A stretch of 39,108 bases of DNA, taken from NCBI GenBank assembly GCA_030066755.1, contig JASJAX010000006.1, forward strand, positions 74,583 through 113,690. Reading direction: 5' to 3'. This document shows, in pieces, positions 17,361 to 25,414 of the stretch. Position numbers and translations under genes: made by a program. Positions within the stretch are counted from its first letter, which is position 1, and each line of letters opens with the position of its first letter. The stretch is from Acidimicrobiia bacterium. GTDB taxonomy: Bacteria; Actinomycetota; Acidimicrobiia; Spongiisociales; UBA5794. The notes under the pieces were generated by a model. It searched no databases and was not told the DNA's origin. It saw nothing but the letters and a program-made list of their open reading frames with translations.

Positions 17361-18758
17361 TCAGCGCTGGTGCGGCTCGTCACGCACGATGGCCTGCAAC
17401 CGTGCCAGCTCTGCCTTCAGCTCGGTGACAACCGGGGCGTAGGCCGCGTCGTCGTAGACGTTGTGGACTTCGAACGGATCCGTGTCGAGGTCGTAGAGCT
17501 CCCACTCGGGCGGATCGATCGGTCCCATCGCGCCGGGCTGCCCGAGCGGGTCGTTGTAGAAGTAGATCAGCTTGTGCTGCAGCGTTCGCACGCCGTAGTG
17601 GGCCCGGACGTTGTGTGCGCCGTCGCGGTGCATCCAGTACCGGTAGTACATCGAGGTCTGCCAGTTCTCCGGTGTCCGGCCGCTCAGCAGTGGCCGCACG
17701 CTGTGGCCTTGCATGTCGACCGGTACCGGGAGCCCTGCCAACTCGAGAAACGTCGGAGCGAAGTCGACGTTGAGCACCATGTCGGTGCACACCGTTCCGG
17801 GCGGGATCTCCGGCGGATACTGCATGAGGAACGGCATCGCCAGTGACTCCTCGTACATGAACCGTTTGTCGAACCAGCCGTGATCGCCCAGGAAGAAGCC
17901 TTGGTCAGAGGTGTAGACGACGATGGTGTCGCTCGTCAGCCCGTCCGCCTCGATGTAGTCGAGGATCCGGCCGACGTTGTCATCGATCGAGGCCACACAC
18001 CGCAGGTAGTCCTTGATGTAGCGCTGGTAGCGCCAGGAGATCTCCTCGTCCTCGGTGAGGCCTTCAGGGATGGGCGCTTTCAGATCCGTCTCGTCGAGGT
18101 CGAGCATGTGCATCTTCGCCGCTGCGGCGGCTGCGGACCGGGTTGCGTAGTCGTCCCAGAACGTGTGGGGCTCGAGGATCGTCTCGTCCTCGTACATGCG
18201 GGCGTGTTGGTGGTCCGGTTCCCAAGGTCGGTGGGGGGCCTTGTGGTGGATCATCAACGCAAACGGCCGCTCCGGATCGCGCCCCTCCAACCAGCCGAGC
18301 GACATGTCGGTGATGAGGTCGGTGACGTAGCCCTCGATGGTGACCGGGCCGTCCGCAGTGAGGAACTTGGGATCGTGGTACTCCCCCTGGTCCGGGAGGA
18401 CGACCCAGTCATCGAACCCGGTCGGGTCGTGGGCCGGGCCGTGCCCGAGGTGCCATTTGCCAAAGATCGCCGTTTGGTACCCGGCGGCCTGCATGAGCTG
18501 CGGATAGGTCGGGAGCCGATTGTCCATCGGTGTATCCAGCGTCGTGACCTGGTTCACGTGGTTGTACGTGCCCGTGAGCACTGCAGCTCGTGACGGCGTG
18601 CAGATCGAGTTCGTGCAGAAACAGTTGTCGAACCGAATACCTCCGGAAGCGATGCGATCGATGTTCGGTGTGTGGTTGATCCGACTGCCGTACGCCGAGA
18701 TGGCGTGGGCCGCATGGTCGTCGGACATCATGAAGATGAGGTTGGGCTGCCGGGTCAC
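17361..18758 (-). CDS. Type I (formylglycine) sulfatase
   Basis: This 465-residue arylsulfatase-family hydrolase shows the formylglycine signature CTPSRAAVLTG, with Cys53 as the residue to be oxidised. Metal ligands appear in SDDHAAH (Asp13, Asp14) and in VYTSDQGFFLGDHGWFDKR. FGKWHLGHG and HKAPHRPWEPDHQHARM resemble the N-acetylglucosamine-6-sulfatase-like branch of the family. No signal peptide is seen, so it appears cytoplasmic as annotated, or the start is mispredicted. A formylglycine-generating enzyme is not in the window. It starts with GTG and is followed by the flavin monooxygenase gene. The substrate is unknown; sulfated sugars are the family-based guess. Confidence 0.92.
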   Translation of the reverse strand: MTRQPNLIFMMSDDHAAHAISAYGSRINHTPNIDRIASGGIRFDNCFCTNSICTPSRAAVLTGTYNHVNQVTTLDTPMDNRLPTYPQLMQAAGYQTAIFGKWHLGHGPAHDPTGFDDWVVLPDQGEYHDPKFLTADGPVTIEGYVTDLITDMSLGWLEGRDPERPFALMIHHKAPHRPWEPDHQHARMYEDETILEPHTFWDDYATRSAAAAAAKMHMLDLDETDLKAPIPEGLTEDEEISWRYQRYIKDYLRCVASIDDNVGRILDYIEADGLTSDTIVVYTSDQGFFLGDHGWFDKRFMYEESLAMPFLMQYPPEIPPGTVCTDMVLNVDFAPTFLELAGLPVPVDMQGHSVRPLLSGRTPENWQTSMYYRYWMHRDGAHNVRAHYGVRTLQHKLIYFYNDPLGQPGAMGPIDPPEWELYDLDTDPFEVHNVYDDAAYAPVVTELKAELARLQAIVRDEPHQR

Positions 18759-18800
18759 CAGCCGAGGCTACCGCCTGGCCGGGTCGCGAAAAGCAACCAC

Positions 18801-18830
18801 TTGCAGGACCGTGCATGTCCTCGATACACT
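18801..18830 (+). promoter_or_regulatory. Promoter of the TetR-led operon
   Basis: TTGCAG (18801-18806) and TACACT (18825-18830) are separated by 18 bases, which fits a sigma-A-type promoter pointing into the TetR gene. The stretch is less GC-rich than its surroundings. The expected transcription start near 18837 falls on the inverted repeat described next. Confidence 0.5.
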
Positions 18831-18836
18831 CAAAAA

Positions 18837-18852
18837 CTGAGTACTGATTCAG
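18837..18852. promoter_or_regulatory. Candidate TetR operator
   Basis: CTGA-GTACTGAT-TCAG forms a 4-base inverted repeat around 8 bases; flanking AAA and GTTT extend the symmetry imperfectly to about 23 bases. A related GAGTCAG lies 20 bases further on. It lies at the predicted transcription start and 54 bases before the TetR TTG, so autoregulation is plausible but inferred. Confidence 0.4.
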
Positions 18853-18905
18853 GTTTCAAGTGACAGGTGAGTCAGTTCTCATGAGGAGGAGGGGAGAAGG
18901 CGGTC

Positions 18906-19508
18906 TTGGCCTACCAACCGTCGACGGACAAGGGAAGGGCCACCCGACAGGCGCTGCTCGACGCCGCCGAAGCCGTCTTCGGAGAACAGAGCTACGACCG
19001 AGCCTCCATCGCTGAGATCACCCGCCGCGCCGGCGTCGCCCAGGGCACGTTCTACGTCTACTTCCCCGACAAGAAGGCCGCGTTCGTCGAACTCGTTCAC
19101 GTCCTGAACCACAACATGCGACGGGCGATCTCGGAAGCCGTCGTCGGCCTCGATTCCCGGTTTGAGATCGAGCGGGTCGGTTTCCGAACCTTCTTCGAGT
19201 ATGTCGTCCATCACCGCCCGCTCTATCGCATCGTTCGCGAGTCCGAGTTCGTCGACCCCGAGGCGCATCGCTGGCACTACATGACGATTGCGGAGAGCTA
19301 CATCCGAGGTCTCGAGAAGGCCCAAGGTGAAGGGCAGATCGCAACTCACGTCTCCGCCGAAACCATGGCCTGGGTGCTGATGGGCATCGCCGAGCTCATC
19401 GGTGCCCGCTACGTCCAGTGGGAAGGTCGCCCCCCGCCCGAGAGTGTGCTCGACGAGGTGATGACCTTCATCGCGTGTGCGCTGAGTCCCCCGAGGAGTG
19501 ACGGATGA
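18906..19508 (+). CDS. TetR/AcrR family transcriptional regulator
   Basis: This 200-residue repressor-type regulator has an N-terminal helix-turn-helix (residues 10-57: RQALLDAAEAVFGEQSYDRA, IAEITRRAGVAQGTFYVYF, DKKAAF) and a diverse helical ligand-binding domain. The start is TTG with a strong AGGAGGAGGGGAG ribosome site upstream. It is the first gene of the 14-gene operon and overlaps the next gene by ATGA. TetR regulators placed in front of acyl-CoA genes often sense acyl-CoA or the free acid; that is an inference here. A promoter and an operator-like inverted repeat lie upstream in the 147-base gap. Confidence 0.94.
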   Translation: MAYQPSTDKGRATRQALLDAAEAVFGEQSYDRASIAEITRRAGVAQGTFYVYFPDKKAAFVELVHVLNHNMRRAISEAVVGLDSRFEIERVGFRTFFEYVVHHRPLYRIVRESEFVDPEAHRWHYMTIAESYIRGLEKAQGEGQIATHVSAETMAWVLMGIAELIGARYVQWEGRPPPESVLDEVMTFIACALSPPRSDG

Positions 19509-20551
19509 CCGACGACTTCACGATGGGCATCGTTTCGACCGGCATGTTTCTACCCGATGCGGTGATGGGCGCCGAGGAGATCGCCGCCGAGAGCGGACTG
19601 CCCGAGTGGGTGGTGCGAGAGAAGCTGGGGATCAACCAGAAGCACATCCCTGAGCCGGGCATGCACCCCAATCTGATGGCGGCGAAGGCTGCTGCGCAGT
19701 GTCTCGAGAAGGCGAACGTCGACCCCAAGGAGATCGACGTCCTGTTGTGCACCACCGAAGAGTGGAAGGAATACAACCTCTGGACCGCCGGCATCGATCT
19801 CGCCTACGAGATCGGTGCCACCAACGCATGGGGCATGGACATGCACATGCGGTGTGCCACGACGATCGCGGCGCTCAAGCTCGCCCGGTCGTTGATGCGC
19901 GATGACCCGTCGATCGACACGATCATGATCGCCGGCGGGTACGTGATCGGCGACTTCATCGACCACACGAACCTCCGGACCTCCTTCCTCTTCAACATCG
20001 GGGCGGGCGCCGGCGCAATGCTCGTGAAGCGGGATTGGCCCGAGAACCACGTGCTCGGCACCCATCTCATGTCCGACGGGTCGATGAGCCGGCACGTGAT
20101 CGTTCCGGCGAGCGGCACCGTGCAGCACCCGACCGACGAGGCGGTGGCGAAGGGCCTGTTCAAGTTCGATCTCGTCGAGCCCGAGGCGATGAAAGCCCGG
20201 CTCGGAGAGGTCAGCATCGACAACTGGATGACGTGCGTGGACGAAGCGCTGCGCAAGTCAGGCACGAAATCGGACGGAACGTCGTACACCCGCGCCGATC
20301 TCGACTACCTCAACATGCTGTTGGTGAAGCCGTCGGCCCACAAGGAGATCCTCGACCTGCTCGGACTCACCGAGGACCAATCGGCCTACTTGAGCGACAT
20401 CGGCCACATCGGTGAGCAGGACTCGATCATCTCGATCATCGAGGGCGAACGGACCGGGAAACTCAAGCCGGGTGACCTCATGGTCATCGTCGGCGCCGGG
20501 ATCGGCTACGTCTGGGGTGCCGGCGTCGTGCAATGGGGGAGGGCGCAATGA
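19505..20551 (+). CDS. FabH-like 3-oxoacyl-ACP synthase III family protein with altered active site
   Basis: This 348-residue thiolase-fold protein is of KAS III/HMG-CoA-synthase style: an N-terminal GIVSTGMFLPDAVM, WVVREKLGINQKHI and a C-terminal GDLMVIVGAGIGYVWGAGVVQW. Cys117 in MRCATTIAAL aligns with the FabH nucleophile. The FabH motif PHQAN is replaced by KPSAH (276-279), and the GN-T-SAAS loop by GHIGEQDS around 300-307, so the usual His and Asn are not at their expected places; His279 and His301 lie nearby. It may condense, acylate or hydrolyse a CoA thioester in a different way. With the next two genes it recalls OleA-OleC-OleB order, but no OleD-type dehydrogenase is present. Confidence 0.82.
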   Translation: MTDDFTMGIVSTGMFLPDAVMGAEEIAAESGLPEWVVREKLGINQKHIPEPGMHPNLMAAKAAAQCLEKANVDPKEIDVLLCTTEEWKEYNLWTAGIDLAYEIGATNAWGMDMHMRCATTIAALKLARSLMRDDPSIDTIMIAGGYVIGDFIDHTNLRTSFLFNIGAGAGAMLVKRDWPENHVLGTHLMSDGSMSRHVIVPASGTVQHPTDEAVAKGLFKFDLVEPEAMKARLGEVSIDNWMTCVDEALRKSGTKSDGTSYTRADLDYLNMLLVKPSAHKEILDLLGLTEDQSAYLSDIGHIGEQDSIISIIEGERTGKLKPGDLMVIVGAGIGYVWGAGVVQWGRAQ

Positions 20552-22086
20552 TCCCGCAGACATCCCACTACGCCACCGATTGGCTCGAGAAGCGGACCCA
20601 GCTCACACCCAACCGGGTGGCGTTGATCGAGGGCCTCGGTGGTCCTGAGGTCACGTTCCGCGAGTGGAACGAACGGGTCAACCGCACGGCGAACTACCTC
20701 AGATCGCTCGGTGTGGAGCAGGGTGACCGAGTCTCGGTGTACGCCTCGAACTGTCCCGAGTACCTGGATCTGTTCTGGGCCGCGGGCAAGATCGGCTTTG
20801 TCCTTCACAACCTCAACTGGCGGCTCACCGTGCATGAGCTCCGCCAGATCGTCGCCGACGCCGAACCGGTCGTGCTCTTCTACAGCGACGACTGGAGCGA
20901 TCAACTCGACGAGATGCGGGACTCCTTCACGACGATCCGCAACATCGTCGCGTTCGGCGAGCCGAGTCAGGGCGACCGGTCGTTCAGCGAGCGTGACGAC
21001 CTGTCCGCCGAGCTCGGACCGCGGCCCGACCTCGGCATGGACGACATCTGGGGCATCTACTACACGGGTGGCACCACCGGTCTGCCGAAGGGGGCGATCC
21101 TCACTCACGGCAACCTCACGTGGAACTCCGTGAACACCATCACGTCATGGGGGATCACGGCCGAGCACGTTGCACCGCTCCAGCTGCCGTTCTTCCACAT
21201 CGGTGGTCCGAACATCTTCATGGTGCCGCTCGTTCACGTCGGTGGCACCACGATCCTGTGCACCGGGTTCGACCTCGATGAGTCCTACGACCTGATCGAG
21301 AAGGGCGGCATCACCCACTACGTCGCCGTACCGACGATGTATCAAATGCTCCAGGCCCATCCCCGCTGGGAGTCGGCCGACTTCTCGAAGCTGGCCCTGG
21401 TCATCTCGGGCGGAGCGCCGTGTCCGCTTCCGATCATGGAGAAGTTCTGGGATCGGGGCATCGACTTCAAGATGGGGTACGGACTCACCGAGGCAGCCGG
21501 CAACAACTTCTGGCTGCCGCAGGATCGGGTGCGAGACAAGACGACCTCGGTGGGATACCCGATCTTCCACATCGAGATGAAGATCGTGGACGAGGACGGC
21601 GCCGAGGTCGCTCCGAACGAAGCAGGCGAGCTGCTCATCCGCGGCCCGCACGTCACGCCGGGCTACTGGCGCCGCCCCGAGGCGACGGCCGAGACGATCA
21701 AGGACGGATGGCTCTGGACCGGCGACCTCGCCGTCAAGGACGACGAGGGGTTCTTCACGATCAAGGGCCGCTCCAAGGACATGTTCATCTCCGGCGGCGA
21801 GAACGTGTACCCGGCCGAGGTCGAGTCGGTGATGCTCGCCTTCGATGGCGTTGCGGAAGCGGCGCTCGTCGGCGTGCCGCACGAAGTGTGGGGCGAGGTC
21901 GGCATGGCGTGCCTCGTGATGGAGCCGGGGGTCGACTTCGACGAGGACACGTTCGCAGCGTTCCTCGAGGAGCGACTCGCCAAGTACAAGCGGCCCCGCA
22001 GCATCCAGATCCTCGACGAGCTCCCGAAGACCGCAATCGGGAAGATCGACAAGAAGCTGCTCGCAGGAACGGAGGAGACGTCATGA
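20548..22086 (+). CDS. Acyl-CoA synthetase (AMP-forming), first copy
   Basis: This 512-residue ANL-superfamily ligase activates a carboxylic acid with ATP to an acyl-adenylate and then to the CoA thioester. Motifs are YYTGGTTGLPKG at 171-182 (phosphate loop), GYGLTEAAGN, LWTGDLAVKDDEGFF, KGRSKDMFISGGENVYPAEVE and the catalytic Lys of PKTAIGKIDKK near residue 499. The ATG overlaps the FabH-like stop; an in-frame start five codons earlier is less likely. The acid substrate cannot be read from sequence, though the FadD/CaiC-like pattern fits fatty or cyclic acids. It shares a 40-base identical stretch with the second synthetase gene. Confidence 0.93.
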   Translation: MIPQTSHYATDWLEKRTQLTPNRVALIEGLGGPEVTFREWNERVNRTANYLRSLGVEQGDRVSVYASNCPEYLDLFWAAGKIGFVLHNLNWRLTVHELRQIVADAEPVVLFYSDDWSDQLDEMRDSFTTIRNIVAFGEPSQGDRSFSERDDLSAELGPRPDLGMDDIWGIYYTGGTTGLPKGAILTHGNLTWNSVNTITSWGITAEHVAPLQLPFFHIGGPNIFMVPLVHVGGTTILCTGFDLDESYDLIEKGGITHYVAVPTMYQMLQAHPRWESADFSKLALVISGGAPCPLPIMEKFWDRGIDFKMGYGLTEAAGNNFWLPQDRVRDKTTSVGYPIFHIEMKIVDEDGAEVAPNEAGELLIRGPHVTPGYWRRPEATAETIKDGWLWTGDLAVKDDEGFFTIKGRSKDMFISGGENVYPAEVESVMLAFDGVAEAALVGVPHEVWGEVGMACLVMEPGVDFDEDTFAAFLEERLAKYKRPRSIQILDELPKTAIGKIDKKLLAGTEETS

Positions 22087-23138
22087 CCGTCCCGACGCTC
22101 GACGGCATCACCGCGCAGACCATCACCACGGACCGCATCACGACCCGAGTCTTGTTCTCCGGCCCCGAGGACGGCACCCCGGTGCTGTTCCTGCACGGCA
22201 ACCTCTCGTCCGCAACGTGGTGGGAAGGGACGATGCTGGCGTTGCCCGACGGGTACCGCGGGATCGCGCCGGACCAACGCGGCTACGGCGACGCCGACCT
22301 GTCGGCCAAGGTGGACGCCACGCGCGGCCTGGCCGACTTCATGGACGACGCCATTGCGCTCATGGATCACCTCGGCCACGACCGCTTCCACGTCGTCGGC
22401 AGCTCGCTCGGCGGGCTCGTCGTGTGGTGGCTGATGGCTCGCCATTCCGATCGCCTGCTCACGGTCACCCAGGCCGATCCCGGATCCCCCTACGGGTTCG
22501 GTGGCACGAAGGACGCCGCCGGAACGCCGACGACTGAAGACTTCGCCGGCTCCGGCGGCGGCCTCGTCAATCCGGCACTGGTCGCCCAGATCGAAGCCGG
22601 TGACATGACGGCCGACACGATGTTCTCGCCGCGTTCCGCCCTGCGAGCTCTGGTGTGGAAGCCGCCACTGATTCCCGAGCGGGAGGACGCGTACGTCGCC
22701 AGCCTGCTGCAAGTCCACATCGGCGATGACGCGTACCCCGGTGACAAGGTGGCGTCGGCGAACTGGCCGTTCGTGGCGCCCGGCGATCACGGTCCCAACA
22801 ATGCGTTGTCGCCCAAGTACGCCATCGACGTCGCCGAGATCATCGGTGCCGACCAGAAGCCGCCGGTGCTCTGGGTTCGCGGCGCCGACGACCTCGCCGT
22901 GTCCAACTCGGCCGCATCGGACCCGGGAACATGGGGTCCGATGGGCCTGGTGCCCGGATATCCCGGCGCCGAGACGTATCCACCACAACCGATGCTCGAT
23001 CAGACGCGAGCCGTGCTCGACGAGTACGTCGCGGCGGGAGGGAGCTACGAGGAGGTCGTGATCGACGACTGCGGCCATGTCCCCTACATCGAGAAACCCG
23101 ACGAGTTCAACCGCGTGTTCCATGCGCGGATTGCATAG
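22083..23138 (+). CDS. Alpha/beta hydrolase
   Basis: This 351-residue alpha/beta-fold hydrolase has an oxyanion strand VLFLHGNLSSATWW, nucleophile elbow VVGSSLGG (Ser108), and the C-terminal DDCGHVPYIEKPDEF with the catalytic His. A longer-than-usual segment between residues 140 and 260 probably forms the cap over the active site. The start is the ATG overlapping the synthetase stop. Being in the acyl-CoA operon, it could be a thioesterase, lactonase, ester hydrolase or C-C hydrolase; nothing in the sequence decides this. A 37-base gap with a strong ribosome site separates it from the binding-protein gene. Confidence 0.88.
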   Translation: MTVPTLDGITAQTITTDRITTRVLFSGPEDGTPVLFLHGNLSSATWWEGTMLALPDGYRGIAPDQRGYGDADLSAKVDATRGLADFMDDAIALMDHLGHDRFHVVGSSLGGLVVWWLMARHSDRLLTVTQADPGSPYGFGGTKDAAGTPTTEDFAGSGGGLVNPALVAQIEAGDMTADTMFSPRSALRALVWKPPLIPEREDAYVASLLQVHIGDDAYPGDKVASANWPFVAPGDHGPNNALSPKYAIDVAEIIGADQKPPVLWVRGADDLAVSNSAASDPGTWGPMGLVPGYPGAETYPPQPMLDQTRAVLDEYVAAGGSYEEVVIDDCGHVPYIEKPDEFNRVFHARIA

Positions 23139-23175
23139 CGAGAGCCAAGAGGCAATCAACAGGAGGAGGAAGCAG

Positions 23176-24573
23176 ATGAAGCGAGGCATGAAGGTGCTGG
23201 CGCTGCTCATGGTGCTGGCGCTGTTTGCCGCCGCCTGCGGCGATGACGACGGTGGTGACACCACCGCGGCTCCGACGCAGGCCCCAACGACGCAGGCTCC
23301 GGCTACGACGGCCGGCGGCGGCGACGGAGGTACGACCGAAACGACGGCGGCACCCATGACCGGTGTGTCGTGTGACGAGCCCGTGACGGTTGGTGTCATC
23401 ACCGACCAGACGGGTGCGCTCGCGATCTACGGGTCCCACGTCAATCGTGGTGTGCCGCTCGGATTCGCCTATGCCACCGGCAGCGATGCGCCGGGTGACG
23501 GACTCTCCGTCGCAGAGCAGACCTACATGCTCGACGACTGTGAGATCCGTGTCGTCTTCAAGGACGACCAGTCCAACGCCGAACTGTCGGCAACGGCAGC
23601 CCGCGAACTGATCGAGATCGAGGGTGCCGAGATCATCATCGGTTCCGTGAGCTCGGGCGTGACCGCCACGCTGCAGGGGATTGCCCGCGAGAACGACGTC
23701 ATCCTGATTGCGGCGCCTGCGGCCGCTACCGACCTGACCGGCAAGGACTTCGATCCGAATACGTTCCGGGCGAGTCGGAGCAATTACCAAGACGGCATGG
23801 CCATCTGCGATCAGTTCGTCAACGGTGACGGCTACGAGACCTTCGTCCAGATCGCACCCGACTACTCGTTCGGCTACGGCGGTGCTCAGGCCTACAAGGA
23901 CGCCTGCGAATTCTTCGGCGGCGAGTTCATTGCCGACGACGTGTTCGCTCCGGCGGACACGACGGACTTCACGTCCTTCCTGCAGCCGTTCGCGGACTCC
24001 GATGCCGACGCGTTCCTCGTGACGTGGGCCGGTGGCGGGTTCGTGCCGCTGCTGCAGGCTGCCATCGACCTCGGCGTCGTCGATGACGACACCGTGCTCG
24101 GATCGCCGTTCGTCGACAACGTCGTCATGCCGGCGTTCTTCGGCAACGCCGTAGGAACGACTTCGGTCATCCTGTACCACTACGGGGCGCCGAGCAATCC
24201 GGTCAACGACTACCTGATCGCCAACATGGCGACGGTCGGCGGGACCAACCCTGATCTGTTCGATGCCGATGGCATGAACGCAGCGATCATGGTCGTCGAG
24301 GCGCTCCGAGCCTCCGGCGGCGCTGCGGACGCAGACTCCCTGCGTGCTGCGCTCGAGGGCCTGAGCTTCGAGGGCCCGAAGGGTCTGATCGAGATCCGGG
24401 CTGAGGACCACATGGCCATCCAGGACATGTACGTCGTGACGCTCACCGGTTTCGACGATGCGGGTCCGCTCTACGACAACGTGGCGACGGTTCGTCCCGT
24501 GCCGCCGTGCTTGCTCGAGGGCGACTTCACGAGCCGCTGCGGCGATCTGCCGGTCGGATCACTCGGCGGATAG
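23176..24573 (+). CDS. Liv-type ABC transporter substrate-binding lipoprotein
   Basis: This 465-residue type I periplasmic-binding-fold receptor has a lipoprotein signal peptide ending in LFAAAC (Cys21), a Thr/Pro/Gly-rich linker to about residue 60, and the LivJ/LivK-like domain opening PVTVGVITDQTGALAIYG. It captures the imported compound outside the membrane for the four subunits that follow. The family binds branched amino acids but also aromatic acids, amides and urea, and the gene's partners argue for an organic acid. The ATG is preceded by AGGAGGAGGA; upstream in-frame starts lie inside the hydrolase gene. A long perfect hairpin follows its stop. Confidence 0.94.
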   Translation: MKRGMKVLALLMVLALFAAACGDDDGGDTTAAPTQAPTTQAPATTAGGGDGGTTETTAAPMTGVSCDEPVTVGVITDQTGALAIYGSHVNRGVPLGFAYATGSDAPGDGLSVAEQTYMLDDCEIRVVFKDDQSNAELSATAARELIEIEGAEIIIGSVSSGVTATLQGIARENDVILIAAPAAATDLTGKDFDPNTFRASRSNYQDGMAICDQFVNGDGYETFVQIAPDYSFGYGGAQAYKDACEFFGGEFIADDVFAPADTTDFTSFLQPFADSDADAFLVTWAGGGFVPLLQAAIDLGVVDDDTVLGSPFVDNVVMPAFFGNAVGTTSVILYHYGAPSNPVNDYLIANMATVGGTNPDLFDADGMNAAIMVVEALRASGGAADADSLRAALEGLSFEGPKGLIEIRAEDHMAIQDMYVVTLTGFDDAGPLYDNVATVRPVPPCLLEGDFTSRCGDLPVGSLGG

Positions 24574-24582
24574 ACATGTGCA

Positions 24583-24611
24583 GGTTGGGGGTGGCAACGC
24601 CACCCCCAACC
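24583..24611 (+). other. Intercistronic RNA hairpin after the binding-protein gene
   Basis: GGTTGGGGGTGGC-AAC-GCCACCCCCAACC is a perfect 13-base-pair stem with a 3-base loop, starting 9 bases after the receptor stop and 24 bases before the ATPase GTG. There is no T-run, so full termination is unlikely. A stable 3' hairpin here could protect the receptor mRNA or attenuate downstream genes, giving excess receptor over membrane subunits. Confidence 0.75.
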
Positions 24612-24634
24612 GCCAACCCTGAAGGGAGGGCAAG

Positions 24635-25414
24635 GTGAGCGTGATCCTGGAGGCGAAGGACCTCCGGCGGGAGTTTGGGGCACTCGTCGCAGTCGACGAC
24701 GTGAACGTCCAGATCGAAGAAGGGACGCTGCACTCCATCATTGGTCCCAACGGTGCCGGCAAGACGACCTTCTTCAATCTGGTCAGCGGCACGTTGCGAC
24801 CGACGGCCGGACGAGTGTTCTACAAGGGTGAGGACATCACCGACCTGCCGGTCCACAAGACGATCCATCGGGGTATCGGTCGATCGTTCCAGATCACGAA
24901 CATCTTTCCCTTCCTCACGGTCCACGAGAACGTTCGCCTGGCCTGTCAGGCACTGGGGAAGGACAGCTTCCGTCTACTGCGATCGCACCGGAAGTACCGC
25001 CAATACCTCGATCGCACCGACGAGGTGCTGGGCCAGGTCGGGCTGACCGACAAGGCGCTGCAAGTGGCGGCGACACTGCCGCACGGCGATCAACGCAAGC
25101 TGGAGCTCGGCATGATCCTCGCCCCGGATCCCGAGGTCCTCATGCTCGACGAGCCGACGGCTGGAATGGCGGCCGAGCAAGTCCCCGAGTTGATGAACCT
25201 GGTCCAGTCGATCCAGGAGACAGGCGACAAGACCGTTGTGCTCGTCGAGCACAACATGAACGTCGTCATGAGTGTCTCGGACCGCATCACGGTGATGCAC
25301 CAGGGGGCGCTGCTCGCCGAGGGCACACCGGCGGAGATCTCCGCCGACGAAAGAGTCCAAACGGCATACCTGGGCGAGCTGTACGACAGCGCGGCGGAGG
25401 AGGGGACGTCATGA
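24635..25414 (+). CDS. Liv-type ABC transporter ATPase (LivG-like)
   Basis: This 259-residue ATPase has Walker A IGPNGAGKTTFFNL, Walker B EVLMLDEPTAGM and the switch His in VLVEHNMNVVM. FLTVHENVRLA is typical of LivG. The signature loop reads LPHGDQRKLELG, in the Gly-Asp/Gln style of LivG proteins rather than LSGGQ. It starts with GTG after a GGGAGG ribosome site. With LivF, LivH and LivM homologues it should form the membrane complex that imports the ligand delivered by the upstream lipoprotein. Confidence 0.94.
   Translation: MSVILEAKDLRREFGALVAVDDVNVQIEEGTLHSIIGPNGAGKTTFFNLVSGTLRPTAGRVFYKGEDITDLPVHKTIHRGIGRSFQITNIFPFLTVHENVRLACQALGKDSFRLLRSHRKYRQYLDRTDEVLGQVGLTDKALQVAATLPHGDQRKLELGMILAPDPEVLMLDEPTAGMAAEQVPELMNLVQSIQETGDKTVVLVEHNMNVVMSVSDRITVMHQGALLAEGTPAEISADERVQTAYLGELYDSAAEEGTS

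Noticed and set aside
19505-23138. OleABC-like olefin or beta-lactone pathway (FabH-like, AMP ligase, alpha/beta hydrolase in a row)
   Set aside because: No OleD-type dehydrogenase is present, the ligase has ordinary acyl-CoA synthetase motifs, and the FabH-like active site differs from OleA. Kept only as a weak alternative.
21663-23402. Long minus-strand open frame of 579 codons
   Set aside because: It lies antisense to the synthetase, hydrolase and receptor genes, has low-complexity Arg/Gly/Val content and no domain; such frames are common opposite GC-rich genes.
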